NCBI RefSeq assembly: GCF_003863365.1
Contig: NZ_RQXT01000010.1
Coordinates: forward strand, 1-64,000
Length of the DNA stretch: 64,000 nucleotides
Origin: Mesorhizobium tamadayense
Lineage (GTDB): Bacteria > Pseudomonadota > Alphaproteobacteria > Rhizobiales > Rhizobiaceae
Reading direction: 5' to 3'
The translations under genes were made by a program, and so were the position numbers. A model generated the notes under the pieces. That model searched no databases and had not been told where the DNA came from. It worked only from the letters and a program-made list of their open reading frames with translations. Below, one piece after another: positions 43,801-54,739 of the stretch (its first letter is position 1; each line of letters begins with the position of its first letter).

Positions 43801-44718
43801 GCCGGCCTTTCCGAACCAGGTGTGGCGAGCGTCCTCAACGACGGGCGCGAGGTCATCGGCCGCGAGGCGCAGGGGCGCTTCATCCCGCTGTTCATGACCA
43901 TCGGCAGCCTGCCCAACGAAAGCGGCTTCTGTGCCGTCGTGCGCGACATCACGCAGTGGAAACGGGCCGAGGAAGACCTTACCCAGGCCCGCGCCGTGGC
44001 CGAGCGCGCCTCCTCGCAGAAGACGGATTTCCTCGCCCGCATCAGCCATGAGATCCGTACGCCGCTCAACGCCATCATCGGTTTTTCCGAACTGATGGTG
44101 GACGAGAAGTTCGGCCCGGTCGCCAACGACCGCTACCGCGACTACCTGCGCGACATCAACCGCTCCGGCAATCACGTGCTCGACCTCGTCAACGACCTGC
44201 TCGACATCTCCAAGATCGAAGCCGGCCAGCAGGAGATGGCCTACGAGGCCGTGTCGCTCAACGACACGCTGGCCGAAACGGTGGCGATGATGCAGCCGCA
44301 GGCCAACCGTGAGCGCGTCATCATCCGCTCGAGCTTCGCCTCACGGCTGCCGGAAGTGGTGGCGGACTTGAGAAGCGTGCGCCAGATCGCGCTGAACATC
44401 CTGTCCAATGCCATCCGCTACACGCAGGCCGGCGGACAGGTGATCGTGTCCACCGCCTACGAGGCCTCCGGCGACGTCGTCATGCGCGTGCGCGACACCG
44501 GCATCGGCATGACCCCGGCTGAGGTCGAGCAGGCGCTGAAGCCGTTCAAGCAGATCAATGCGCTGAAACGCGGGCGCGGCGACGGCACCGGCCTCGGGCT
44601 GCCGCTGACCAAGGCGATGGTGGAGGCCAATCGTGCCCGCTTCACCATCGCCTCGACGCCCGGCGAAGGCACGCTGGTCGAGATCGCCTTCCCCTCGACG
44701 CGGGTGCTGGCCGAATAA
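40822..44718 (+). CDS. cbrA: CbrA/PdhS-type PAS sensor histidine kinase
   Basis: A cytoplasmic kinase of 1298 residues without transmembrane helices. An N-terminal PAS-like domain (~1-130) is followed by a Pro/Ala/Glu-rich, probably disordered region (~220-355), PAS (~365-470), a second long disordered region (~480-790), PAS (~805-900) and PAS (~930-1050). The kinase core has H-box FLARISHEIRTPLNAI with phospho-acceptor His1076, N-box NILSNAIRYTQ, DTGIGM and GDGTGLGLPL. The H-box and following GFSELMVDEKFGP segment fit the DivJ/PleC/PdhS/CbrA group, which controls DivK and CtrA. Synteny with phasin and acsA2 matches S. meliloti cbrA as I recall it. Confidence 0.88.
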   Translation: MPPENYSFLDVAVLDAVRQRFAAGDALAILSADLEQVIWANGPGAAVFGYPDIEAIIGASARLPLIARRQIMATSGFPEIGTDRAVTVRLATGMVSRAVGLLASAVTMPDGERAIMLAMPAAQTGSRSAAEIASRAIGGLTEAGHFIAFVDAQGHVEAASEGFAALGIRPETLAALVADVASAEDRIVKRLVPGASTSYPAGFARLTDARHLLVVIDEDQLDGQQDDQPDGDRAAAPESAPTISEDKSTAAEAEPARENDTRAPAVTAREKADTVPATAADGAQPTEKTAPRADHPPDAAEAGRQAADAGPAQHDHWYFNAGGDDVRRPETPAQAKPTDAAAESRQDIAETAAAEPTAARNIDRSAPPLRFVWRTDAEGRFSALSPEFADIVGKAAADVIGRRFRDVATTFGLDASGEIATLLERRDTWSGRSVLWPVAGTDLKIPVDLAALPVYGRSRAFEGFRGFGVARSADAVVDPEALGKALVPNGAAPTESEPAAEQPATEPPKPADPFLGEVPALTIVPKPERRYADKVIRLAEHRQPANDKQPGTGKPGSDKPGSERGLSILERSAFREIGERLRKDSSSPAEPPAGSTEKQADATSAADKAGAGAEQPKASERTAGESDLTAPQRTGQGPTARDDNETRAEAIETAEAETEAEDQKDLARLDGIDDASEAAVGEDETPPASGSLLNYAASQAPHPETRQTKATDKGAEPKDERPAEAPAADAGADDDSMTADDFRDAQDSEDWAGSDSALPEAGQPAEPKAAPPERPRLKAPTLKLEGFVPSAFSTGEEGRAPDTSILARLPVPLLIHSGDVLHYANEAFLELTGYDALKDLADAGGLGALFADHYADGGEADESDRSLKLQTRQGQEFPIDALLRSVPWRGGKALMLVVRRSGEDEAPAAHFSAANDEPSQQPDVSELKSRIAEMRTIIDTATDGVVLIGRDGNIRSISRPAEALFGFDSDEIAGKPFASLFAIESQRAARDYLAGLSEPGVASVLNDGREVIGREAQGRFIPLFMTIGSLPNESGFCAVVRDITQWKRAEEDLTQARAVAERASSQKTDFLARISHEIRTPLNAIIGFSELMVDEKFGPVANDRYRDYLRDINRSGNHVLDLVNDLLDISKIEAGQQEMAYEAVSLNDTLAETVAMMQPQANRERVIIRSSFASRLPEVVADLRSVRQIALNILSNAIRYTQAGGQVIVSTAYEASGDVVMRVRDTGIGMTPAEVEQALKPFKQINALKRGRGDGTGLGLPLTKAMVEANRARFTIASTPGEGTLVEIAFPSTRVLAE

Positions 44719-44743
44719 TTCCGGCCGGCGCTCGCGGCTTCGG

Positions 44744-44773
44744 AAAAGAAAAAAGGCGTCCAGTGGACGCCTT
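44744..44773 (-). terminator. Intrinsic terminator, minus strand
   Basis: AAGGCGTCC at 44753-44761 pairs with GGACGCCTT at 44765-44773 around a 3-base loop. On the minus strand it is followed by TTTTTTCTTTT. It lies 210 bases beyond the acsA2 stop and may serve acsA2 or a separate small RNA. It also sits 26 bases after the cbrA stop, where on the plus strand it lacks a T-tract. Confidence 0.85.
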
Positions 44774-44860
44774 GAAAGATGGGATTGCTGTCACAACGGG
44801 GACTTGAGCGAATCTGATCCTCAGGGGACGAGGAACGGGATTTCTCCCTCAAGTTAGACG
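44744..44860 (-). ncRNA. Candidate structured small RNA between acsA2 and cbrA
   Basis: Upstream of the minus-strand terminator the sequence folds: ACTTGAG/CTCAAGT arms (44848-44854 with 44802-44808) enclose an inner CCTC/GAGG hairpin (44830-44833 with 44819-44822). Together with the terminator this gives about 110 bases of structured RNA. Just upstream (44880-44894) is TTAA-CAAGTCC-TTAC, one base off the CtrA consensus. I found no good -10/-35 pair, so it may instead be the acsA2 3' UTR. Confidence 0.4.
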
Positions 44861-44982
44861 CGACTATCGGCGCCGTCCCTTAACAAGTCCTTACCGGCGC
44901 CTGAAAAAATTTACGAATGTGTACCACTCGTGAAATCTAGGTAAATTCGGCCGAAACTATTCCTTAACCATGCCGGGTTGGC

Positions 44983-46944
<1,962 letters not shown>

Positions 46945-47204
46945 CGTTCCTCCCAAAGCGCGTCGCGATTGCGGCAGTTAAGCCTGATGTCGCCTACGTC
47001 GTTGTCCCAAAACCGGCGTGGCGTTTGCGGGCCGGACGGGTCTATCGCTTATGCATACCGCAACGCAGCAGAGCAAGATTTTGTTGGAATGGCCGGCAAA
47101 GACGCGCCCCAAACGCCATCGCAGGGCCATAAAGACTTGAAAAGCGTCAGCGCTCGGTTACACCCGTCGGACGATTTGTCGGCAATGGGAACATACGGGG
47201 CGAA

Positions 47205-49085
47205 ATGCGATCATCTTTGATCCGGCGAGGGGTATGGGTGATCGGCGTCGCAGTGTTGATCATCGCGCTTGCCCTCGCCGCGCTGCCGCTGATTGCCTCG
47301 ACCCGCATCGTGCGCGACCGCATCGCCTGGGAGTTGAGCGCCTGGAGCGGCTTCCGGGTCACGATAGACGGTTCGCCGCGCATCGAGGTGTGGCCGAACT
47401 TCCGGGCAATCCTCAGCGATGTGACGCTGTCGCAATGGACAGAAACCGACACGCCGCCGGTGGTCGAAGCCGAGCGCGTCGAAGTAGACCTCTCCGCCAT
47501 GGCCGCCTTGCAGGGCGACGTCCAATTCTCGACGGCAAGGCTGGTGCGGCCGACCATCAGGGTCGAGCGCACGGCGAGCGGCCTCTATCTGCCGCCGCGG
47601 CCGACCGGCGGCCGCATCACGCGCTCGATCGACACGGCGCGCGGTGTGGTCACCGCGAACCCGCAAAAGCCCGATCTCGGCAGACTGCCTTCCGATCCGT
47701 TCGGCACCGTCGAGTTCCGCGACGGCCGCGTCGTGACCACGGCGGGCGGCAAGGACATCGAGATCCTGAGCAGCCTCAGCGGCCAGGTCAACTGGGCGGC
47801 CATGAACAGCGAAGCCACGCTCACGGCGACCGGTATCTGGCGCGGCGAGAGCGTGCAGATCGATTTTTCCTCGGCGAGACCGCTTGTGCTGTTTGCCGGA
47901 GGCACCGCGCCCGTCACGCTTGCCTTCAAGGCTGCGCCCGGGACGCTCTCCTTCGACGGCGTGGCATCCATGTCGGAGAACGCCTATTTGGATGGGCAGG
48001 CCAAATTCGCCGCTCCTTCGCTGCGGCGCCTGCTTGAATGGTCGCAGGCCGGCATCGCGCCTGGCGCCGCGATCGGATCTGTCTCGGTCGCGAGCAAGGT
48101 GACGGCGTCGGCGGGACGAGCGAAATTCGAGAACACGACAGTGGCGCTGGACAACAACCCCGGCATGGGAGCGCTGGACTTTTCGTTCAGCGAGGCCCTG
48201 CCCGTCATTTCCGGCACGCTTGCCTTCGACACGCTCGATCTGCGATCGTTCCTTTCCGCCTTCACGCCGATCGCTCCCGCCGGCGAAGCAGGCCCCGGCG
48301 AGATCGACACCAGCTTCGCCGACAAGATCAACCTCGATCTTAGGTTGTCGGCCGCGCACGCCAGCGTCGGCCCGATACAGCTCGCCGACGTCGCCGCGAC
48401 CGCGCAGGTCAAGAACGGGCTTGCCGTCTTCGACATCTCCGACGCCTCGGCCTTTAACGGCAACATCCAGAGCAGCCTGCGTTTCGACCGCAAGCCGGAT
48501 GGCACCCAGGTCGAATTGCGGCTTTTGGCGTCGGACGTCGACACCGGCGCCTTCGCCACCGCGGCGGGGATGACGCGGCTGGTGCCGGCCGGCACCGGAA
48601 CCGTCTCGGTCATCCTCAAGGGGCCGGGCAAGGCCTGGGACTCGATCTTCGAGAACGCCGACGGATCCTTCTCGGCAACGTTCGGGCCGGGCTCGCTCAA
48701 CGGGCTCAACCTGCCTGCCTTTCTCAAGCGCAACGAACAGGGCGGATTCTTCGCCCTCGACGACGTCGCCGACGGTTCGCTGCCGATCGACGGCGCCGAG
48801 ATCAAGGCGAGCATCTCGAAAGGCGTGGCGCGGCTGGACAAGGCCGAGGTCAATGCACAGAAGTACAAGATCTGGCTTTCCGGCATCGCCTCCTATACCG
48901 GGCGCGGGCTGGCGCTCTCCGGCGGCATCATCCCGAACGGACAGCCTCCGCAACAGCAGCTGGCCAACAACGGCCAGGCCGCCAACCCTGCACCCCCAGC
49001 ACCGAACCAGTCGTTGTTCTTCGTCGGCGGCAATTGGAGCACGCCGTTCATCTCGCCGATCAGCCGCGGCGTTTCGGGCCAATAA
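47205..49085 (+). CDS. AsmA-family envelope protein
   Basis: A 626-residue protein with an N-terminal membrane anchor (GVWVIGVAVLIIALALAALPLIA) followed by a large periplasmic beta-rich region. The N-terminal AsmA segment (WELSAWSGFRVTIDGSPRI, WPNFRAILSDVTLSQW) and the C-terminal AsmA_2-like region (PAGTGTVSVILKGPGKAWDS, GSFSATFGPGSLNGLNLPAF) are diagnostic. AsmA proteins are implicated in outer-membrane biogenesis and lipid transfer. The C-terminus ends with a Gln/Asn/Pro-rich low-complexity tail. It diverges from acsA2. Confidence 0.9.
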   Translation: MRSSLIRRGVWVIGVAVLIIALALAALPLIASTRIVRDRIAWELSAWSGFRVTIDGSPRIEVWPNFRAILSDVTLSQWTETDTPPVVEAERVEVDLSAMAALQGDVQFSTARLVRPTIRVERTASGLYLPPRPTGGRITRSIDTARGVVTANPQKPDLGRLPSDPFGTVEFRDGRVVTTAGGKDIEILSSLSGQVNWAAMNSEATLTATGIWRGESVQIDFSSARPLVLFAGGTAPVTLAFKAAPGTLSFDGVASMSENAYLDGQAKFAAPSLRRLLEWSQAGIAPGAAIGSVSVASKVTASAGRAKFENTTVALDNNPGMGALDFSFSEALPVISGTLAFDTLDLRSFLSAFTPIAPAGEAGPGEIDTSFADKINLDLRLSAAHASVGPIQLADVAATAQVKNGLAVFDISDASAFNGNIQSSLRFDRKPDGTQVELRLLASDVDTGAFATAAGMTRLVPAGTGTVSVILKGPGKAWDSIFENADGSFSATFGPGSLNGLNLPAFLKRNEQGGFFALDDVADGSLPIDGAEIKASISKGVARLDKAEVNAQKYKIWLSGIASYTGRGLALSGGIIPNGQPPQQQLANNGQAANPAPPAPNQSLFFVGGNWSTPFISPISRGVSGQ

Positions 49086-49173
49086 AGCAATTTCCTGCAA
49101 AAAGCGCGCAGCGGCTTTCCGACAGGGATTGCACAAGAAGAACGAGGCGCAAGCAGCGCCCGTCCTTTGTTCC

Positions 49174-49992
49174 TTATCCGCGCTGCGCCGCCTGCTCGTC
49201 GCGCTGGCGCTGCACCTCGCGGCGCTTGTTGGCGATCGAGGCAATGATGACGCCGATCGCGACCACGGCGATCAGGATGGTGCAGGCGGCGTTGATCTCC
49301 GGCGTCACGCCGAGGCGCACCTGGCTGTAGATCTTCATCGGCAGCGTCGTGGCGCCCGGGCCGGAGGTGAAGCTGGCGATGACCAGATCGTCGAGCGAGA
49401 GCGTGAATGCCAGCATCCAGCCGGAGATGATGGCCGGCATGATGACCGGCAGGGTGATCTGGAAGAAAGTCTTCACCGGCGGCGCGCCGAGGTCCATGGC
49501 GGCTTCCTCCAGCGAGCGGTCGAAGGAGACCAGGCGCGACTGCACGACGACGGCCACGAAGCACATGGTGAAGGTGATGTGGGCGAGCGTGACCGTGAAG
49601 AAGCCGCGGTCGAGCCCGACGGCAACGAAGAGCAGCAGCAGCGACAGGCCGGTGATGACTTCCGGCATGACCAGCGGCGCAAAGACCATGCCGGAAAACA
49701 GCACCCGCCCCTTAAAGCGCGTGTAGCGGGTCAAGGTGATCGCCGCCAGCGTGCCGAGCACGGTCGCCACGGTGGCCGAGATGACGCCGACGCGGGCCGT
49801 CACCCAGGTGGCGTCCATCAAGCCCTGGTTGTGGAACAGCGACACGTACCATTTGGTCGAGAAGCCGCCCCAGACGGTGACCAGCTTCGATTCGTTGAAG
49901 GAAAAGACGATGAGCAGCACGATCGGCAGATAGAGGAAGGCAAAGCCCAGCACGATCGAGGTGATGTTAAAGCGGCTCCAGGTGGCGTTCAT
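49174..49992 (-). CDS. potI: Polyamine ABC transporter permease PotI
   Basis: Inner-membrane permease of 272 residues with six helices and an EAA loop (MDLGAPPVKTFFQITLPVI). It is the last gene of potF-potG-potH-potI, a putrescine-type importer. ATG 49992 overlaps the potH stop as ATGA. The C-terminus (ASIANKRREVQRQRDEQ) is a charged tail. Confidence 0.92.
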   Translation of the reverse strand: MNATWSRFNITSIVLGFAFLYLPIVLLIVFSFNESKLVTVWGGFSTKWYVSLFHNQGLMDATWVTARVGVISATVATVLGTLAAITLTRYTRFKGRVLFSGMVFAPLVMPEVITGLSLLLLFVAVGLDRGFFTVTLAHITFTMCFVAVVVQSRLVSFDRSLEEAAMDLGAPPVKTFFQITLPVIMPAIISGWMLAFTLSLDDLVIASFTSGPGATTLPMKIYSQVRLGVTPEINAACTILIAVVAIGVIIASIANKRREVQRQRDEQAAQRG

Positions 49993-50951
49993 TTGTCCTG
50001 CTCCTGGGCGCGCGCCTGGGCCCGCTGGAAGAACATGATCGGCACGATCAGCAGCAGCAAAAGAATGACGGCCACGGCCGACGACACCGGCCAGTCGCGA
50101 TTGGCGAAGAACTCATTCCACAACGTCTTGCCGATCATCAGCGTCTGCGAGCCGCCGAGCAGGTCGGGAATGACGAACTCGCCGACCGCGGGGATGAACA
50201 CCAGCAGGCAGCCGGCGATCACGCCCGGCAGCGACAGCGGGAAGGTGATCTTCCAGAAAGCGCTGGTCGGCGGGCAGCCGAGATCCTTTGCCGCCTCGAT
50301 CAGCGAATAGTCCATCTTCTCGAGCGACGAATAGAGCGGCAGCACCATGAAGGGCAGGTAGGAATAGACGATGCCGATGAAGATCGCCGTGTAGGTGTTG
50401 AGGATGATCAGCGGCTGGCTGATGATGCCGGTGGCGAGCAGCACCTGATTGAGCAGACCCTCGGGCTTGAGGATACCGATCCAGGCATAGACGCGGATCA
50501 GGAACGAGGTCCAGAACGGCAGGATCACCAGCATCAGCAAGGTCGGGCGCACCGACGCCGGCGCGCGCGCCATGCCGTAGGCGATCGGATAGCCGACGAT
50601 CAGCGTCAGCACCGTCGAGATGCCCGCGATGATCACGCTCGTCACATAGGCGTTGAAGTAGAGCGCGTCCTGGGTCAGCCAGGTGTAGTTGTCGAAGTTC
50701 AATTCCCGGAATCCCGCGAGGAACCCGGAAATGCCATCGGCGAAATCGAGCACGGGCGTATAGGGCGGCATCGAGATCGCCGTCTGCGACAGCGAGATCT
50801 TGAAGACGATGATGAACGGGACGAGAAAGAAGAACAGCAGCCAGAGATAGGGAATGATGATGACGAGGCGGCTGATGAAACCCTGCGCCAATCTGCTTGG
50901 CAATGCGGTGGTTTCGGCTGACGGGGACACGGCGGCGGCGATGTCGGTCAT
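49989..50951 (-). CDS. potH: Polyamine ABC transporter permease PotH
   Basis: Permease of 320 residues with six helices and a longer N-terminus than PotI; the EAA loop is IEAAKDLGCPPTSAFWKITF. GGAG precedes ATG 50951. It lies 9 bases after potG and overlaps potI, so it is co-translated with its dimer partner. Confidence 0.92.
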   Translation of the reverse strand: MTDIAAAVSPSAETTALPSRLAQGFISRLVIIIPYLWLLFFFLVPFIIVFKISLSQTAISMPPYTPVLDFADGISGFLAGFRELNFDNYTWLTQDALYFNAYVTSVIIAGISTVLTLIVGYPIAYGMARAPASVRPTLLMLVILPFWTSFLIRVYAWIGILKPEGLLNQVLLATGIISQPLIILNTYTAIFIGIVYSYLPFMVLPLYSSLEKMDYSLIEAAKDLGCPPTSAFWKITFPLSLPGVIAGCLLVFIPAVGEFVIPDLLGGSQTLMIGKTLWNEFFANRDWPVSSAVAVILLLLLIVPIMFFQRAQARAQEQDK

Positions 50952-50960
50952 AGCCCGCTC

Positions 50961-52100
50961 CTACCTTGCCAGAATGACGCCGGCGTCGGGCCGGAAGGAA
51001 ACCCAGGCGCGGTCGTTCCAGGTCAGTGGGTCTTCGGTGACGCGGGAGGCGTTCAACGCGCTTGCCCGCACCATCTGCCCGTCGTCCAGCCTGATGTGAT
51101 AGACAGTCATGTCGCCGAGATAAGCGACATCGTAGACCTCCCCTTGCAGCGCGTTGACGGCGTCCGCCGGCTTCTTCGACGAGACCTTGATCTTCTCCGG
51201 CCGGATCGCGAAGACGATCTCGGCGCCAGTGGCGGTGTTGGCGGCATTGTCGACGACGATCTCAGCGCCGGTCGCGCCGGTGATGCGCGTCGTGTTTGCA
51301 GAACGCTCCGCGACCTTGCCTTCGAACAGGTTCACATTGCCGACGAAATGCGCGACAAAGCGCGAGGTCGGAGCCTCATAGATTTCCGCCGGCGTCGCCA
51401 CCTGCATCACCTCGCCCTTGTCCATGATGGCGATGCGGTCGGCCATGGTCATGGCTTCCTCCTGGTCGTGGGTGACGACCACGAAAGTGAGGCCGAGTTC
51501 CTGCTGCAGGTCCATCAGCTCGAACTGCGTCTCCTCGCGCAGCTTCTTGTCGAGCGCGCCGAGCGGCTCGTCGAGCAGAAGAACCTTTGGCCGCTTGGCG
51601 ACCGAGCGGGCAAGCGCCACACGCTGGCGCTGGCCGCCGGAAAGTTGATGCGGCTTGCGCTTGGCGAACTGCTCGAGCTTGACCAGCCTCAGCATCTCGG
51701 CGACGCGCTTTTCGATGTCGGGCGCGGGCATGCCTTCCTGCTTGAGGCCGAAGGCGATGTTCTTCTCCACCGTCATGTGCGGGAACAGCGCGTAGGACTG
51801 GAACATCATGTTCACCGGCCGCCTGTAGGGCGGGATGCCGCGCAGATCCTGGCCGTCGAGCAGGATGCGCCCCGCGGTGGGCTCCTCGAAGCCGGCGAGC
51901 ATCCTGAGCAAGGTCGACTTGCCGCAGCCCGAGGCGCCAAGCAGCGCGAAGAACTCGCGCTCGAAAATGGTCAGCGACAGATTGTTGACAGCGGTGAAGT
52001 CGCCGAACTTCTTGGTCACCTTGTCGAACTGGATATATGGCTTGGCGTTCGGATCAGTCCATGGCGCGAAATCCCTGCGGATGCTGCCAAGCGATTTCAT
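50961..52100 (-). CDS. potG: Polyamine ABC transporter ATPase PotG
   Basis: ATP-binding subunit of 379 residues with intact Walker A (LLGASGCGKSTLL), Q-loop (NMMFQSYALFPHM), signature LSGGQRQRVALARS and Walker B VLLLDEPLGALDK, then a TOBE domain. I chose ATG 52100 (MKSLGSIRRDFAPW) because GGAGTGGGG precedes it; the frame runs to 52130 with only a TTG. It is separated from potF by 77 bases containing a stable hairpin. Confidence 0.93.
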   Translation of the reverse strand: MKSLGSIRRDFAPWTDPNAKPYIQFDKVTKKFGDFTAVNNLSLTIFEREFFALLGASGCGKSTLLRMLAGFEEPTAGRILLDGQDLRGIPPYRRPVNMMFQSYALFPHMTVEKNIAFGLKQEGMPAPDIEKRVAEMLRLVKLEQFAKRKPHQLSGGQRQRVALARSVAKRPKVLLLDEPLGALDKKLREETQFELMDLQQELGLTFVVVTHDQEEAMTMADRIAIMDKGEVMQVATPAEIYEAPTSRFVAHFVGNVNLFEGKVAERSANTTRITGATGAEIVVDNAANTATGAEIVFAIRPEKIKVSSKKPADAVNALQGEVYDVAYLGDMTVYHIRLDDGQMVRASALNASRVTEDPLTWNDRAWVSFRPDAGVILAR

Positions 52101-52140
52101 GTCCCCACTCCGGTTCTTCTTGATAACCAAAAGAAAGCGA

Positions 52141-52162
52141 CCCCGGCAGTTGGCTGCCGGGG
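52141..52162 (-). terminator. potF-potG intercistronic hairpin
   Basis: CCCCGGCAG (52141-52149) pairs perfectly with CTGCCGGGG (52154-52162) around a 4-base loop. On the minus strand only a mixed pyrimidine run (CTTTCTTTT) follows after several bases, so it is probably a partial terminator or mRNA stabiliser raising the binding protein over the membrane subunits, a common feature in such operons. Confidence 0.65.
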
Positions 52163-52177
52163 TTCGCCTCTCGATGC

Positions 52178-53275
52178 TTATTGGCCGGTGACGATCTTGG
52201 TCCAGGTGCGCGTGATGATGCGCTGTGTCTTGGGATCGTAGGGCTGCACGGTATAAAGCTTCTTTGTCGTCTCCTCGTCCGGATAGACGGCGGTGTCCTC
52301 CAGCAGCGCCTTGTCGACGAACTGCTGCGAGGCCTTGTTGCCGTTGGCGTAGAGCACGTAGTTCGACGACTTGGCGATGACTTCCGGCGTCATCATGTAG
52401 TTGATGAACTCATGCGCTTCGGCGGCATGCGGCGCATCGGCAGGAATCGCCATCTGATCGAACCACATCTGGGCGCCTTCCTTCGGCACCGAATAGCCGA
52501 TCTCCACGCCCTGCTTGGCTTCCTCGGCGCGGTTGCGCGCCTGGAAGACGTCGCCCGACCAGCCGACCGCCAGGCAGATATCGCCGTTGGCTAAAGCATT
52601 GATGTATTCCGAAGAATGGAATTTGCGGATGTAGGGCCGGACCTTCAGCAGCGCCTCCTGGGCCTTGGCGATGTCGTCGGGCGAGGTGCTGTTCGGATCG
52701 AGCCCGAGATATTTCAGCGCTGCCGGGATGATGTCGGCAGGCGAATCCAGCACATAGACGCCGCAATCCTTCAACTTGGCGAGGCTCTCCGGATTGAAGA
52801 ACACATCCCAGCTGTCGATCTTGTCAGTGCCGAGCGCTGCCTGCACCTTCTTCATGTTGTAGCCGAGGCCGACCGTGCCCCACATATAGTTGACCGAGTA
52901 CTCGTTGCTCGGATCGTATTTGGCGGTGCGCTCGGAAACGACATCCCACATGTTGGAGATGTTGGGCAGCTTCGACTTGTCGAGCTTCTGGAACACGCCG
53001 GCCTGGATCTGGCGCGCCAGGAAGTTGGCGCTGGGCACGACAACGTCGTAGCCGCTGCCGCCGGCCAGCAGCTTCGTCTCGAGGATCTCGTTGGAATCGA
53101 AGGTGTCGTAGACGACCTTGATGCCGGTCTTCTTGGTGAAGTCGTCGATGATCGAGCTGTCGATATAATCCGACCAGTTGTAGACGTTGACGACGCGGTC
53201 GTCGGCGTGGCCGCCGGCGGTGAAGAGCGTCAGCAATGCCGAGGTCGCCGAAAGCAAAAGCGCTTTGCGGATCAT
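52178..53275 (-). CDS. potF: Periplasmic polyamine-binding protein PotF
   Basis: Putrescine/spermidine-binding protein of 365 residues with a signal peptide (MIRKALLLSATSALLTLFTA, cleaved near GHA). The mature N-terminus contains VVNVYNWSDYIDSSII, the strongly conserved PotF/SpuD polyamine-site motif with Trp and Asp. An excellent AAAGGAG precedes the ATG. It is the first gene of the potFGHI operon; puuA/puuB-like genes at 61-64 kb would use the imported putrescine. Confidence 0.94.
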   Translation of the reverse strand: MIRKALLLSATSALLTLFTAGGHADDRVVNVYNWSDYIDSSIIDDFTKKTGIKVVYDTFDSNEILETKLLAGGSGYDVVVPSANFLARQIQAGVFQKLDKSKLPNISNMWDVVSERTAKYDPSNEYSVNYMWGTVGLGYNMKKVQAALGTDKIDSWDVFFNPESLAKLKDCGVYVLDSPADIIPAALKYLGLDPNSTSPDDIAKAQEALLKVRPYIRKFHSSEYINALANGDICLAVGWSGDVFQARNRAEEAKQGVEIGYSVPKEGAQMWFDQMAIPADAPHAAEAHEFINYMMTPEVIAKSSNYVLYANGNKASQQFVDKALLEDTAVYPDEETTKKLYTVQPYDPKTQRIITRTWTKIVTGQ

Positions 53276-53618
53276 GATGTTCTCCTTTGGTGAGTGTTCC
53301 CGTGCCGGCCCGTCGCGGCGTGAGCGCGGGGCGGCGTTTTGTTCAGGCTATTAAGCTTTCCGGAGGGCGCCAAGCGCCGACTGCCGGCGCTGTGCTCGAT
53401 TGCCGGGTTGTGGTCAGAGACCTCCCTCGGCGCACCCTTGTAAGGTATCGGAGCGGCGTCAACGGCGTTCGCCGTGGCGTAGGCAGAGATACGACGATGT
53501 GGTCCGGCCTCGGTCAGGCCGGCAGAAACAATTGGCAAGATACGCCTGTCTTGTTGTTGCCGTAATCGCAGCCTGCCCGGCCGACAACGCGGTTGTCAAT
53601 GGCAAAGCTTGCGCGCCT
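53276..53618. other. Gene-free stretch upstream of potF
   Basis: 343 bases between potF and the EamA gene, both minus-strand. Frames here lack ribosome sites and family content. It must hold the potF promoter, which I cannot place with confidence. No repeat or strong hairpin was recognised. Confidence 0.5.
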
Positions 53619-54569
53619 TCAATTGGGGGACGGCAGGCCGGTGACGCCCGGCCTCTCGGGGCGCGTCTGCCGCTTGAACTCGAACCCGATATGGACGAGC
53701 AGCGCGGTGACCACGACCGCACCGCCGATGATGGTGCGCACCGACGGCACCTCGGCATGGACCAGCCAGACCCAGATCGGGCCGAGGATCGGCTCGAACG
53801 TGCCGAGCAGCGCCGCAACGGCCGCCGGAACGAGCCGCGCTCCCATGGCAAAAAAGGCGAGGCCTACGCCGAGATTGAGGACGCCGAAGGCGAAGAGGAA
53901 GGCCATGTCGCGTCCGGAAACGGCGAACTCCGAAGTCTGCGAGGCGGCGAACGCGCCGGCAAGCAAGGCACCGAGGCAGGTGGCCGGCACCATGCGCACG
54001 TGGGCGAAGCGCCGGGTGACGACCGTGGCGAAGGAGAACATCACGGCGATCAGCAAGGCCAGGCCGTCGCCGATCGGTGAGACGACGCCGCCGAGGGATT
54101 CCGAGACCATGACGGCGACGCCCGTGATGACGGCGGCAATGGCGATCCAGGTGGCCGGGCTCACGCGTTCGCGAAACAACAGCCAGGCGAGCAGGGCCGC
54201 CAGCAGCGGAACGCCGGCCTGCATCAACAGGATGTTGGCGACCGTCGTGTAGGCGAGCGCCACGACGAAGCATGTCGAGGCGGTGGCAAAGCAGAATGCA
54301 ACGCCAAGGCCAGGCAGGCCCATGTCGCGGAAGAGTTTCAAGGTGCCGCGCCAACCGTCGCGCCAGAGCATGAAGGCGATAAGGAACGCCACCGCCCAGA
54401 GCGAGCGCCAGAACACGACAGTCCAGCTATCGCCGGCATGAATGAAGCGGGCGATGGTGCCGCCGAAGCTCCACATCAGCGCCGACAGGAAGACCAGCAG
54501 CATGCCGATCCGCTCCTCGCGCGGCGAGACGGCAGGCAAGGCAACGCGAGGCGAAGCGGTATCGGTCAT
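53619..54569 (-). CDS. EamA/DMT-family transporter
   Basis: Ten-helix drug/metabolite transporter of 316 residues made of two EamA repeats (about 20-150 and 165-300), with SALMWSFGGTIARFI in the first and AALLGTFEPILGPIWVWL in the second repeat, both typical. I chose ATG 54569 (MTDTASPRVALP); the frame continues to 54692 but the extra part is hydrophilic and atypical. Possible exporter of amino acids or metabolites; substrate unknown. Confidence 0.88.
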   Translation of the reverse strand: MTDTASPRVALPAVSPREERIGMLLVFLSALMWSFGGTIARFIHAGDSWTVVFWRSLWAVAFLIAFMLWRDGWRGTLKLFRDMGLPGLGVAFCFATASTCFVVALAYTTVANILLMQAGVPLLAALLAWLLFRERVSPATWIAIAAVITGVAVMVSESLGGVVSPIGDGLALLIAVMFSFATVVTRRFAHVRMVPATCLGALLAGAFAASQTSEFAVSGRDMAFLFAFGVLNLGVGLAFFAMGARLVPAAVAALLGTFEPILGPIWVWLVHAEVPSVRTIIGGAVVVTALLVHIGFEFKRQTRPERPGVTGLPSPN

Positions 54570-54739
54570 GGACGGGACTGTCAGCGATTTGCGGGCGGCA
54601 CGGTGCACCGGGGACGACAAGACTATATCCCATTCGCGTAGCGCAAACGCTGGAGCGAGGCGTGATCCAGCATCCGCTGAAATGTAGGACAATGCCGACT
54701 TGCACCCTGCCGAGACGCTGCAGGCTCTGGCGGCAGGGA

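Noticed and set aside
53272-53538. 88-codon minus-strand frame upstream of potF
   Set aside because: No ribosome site and no hydrophobic or domain pattern; it occupies the expected promoter region of potF.
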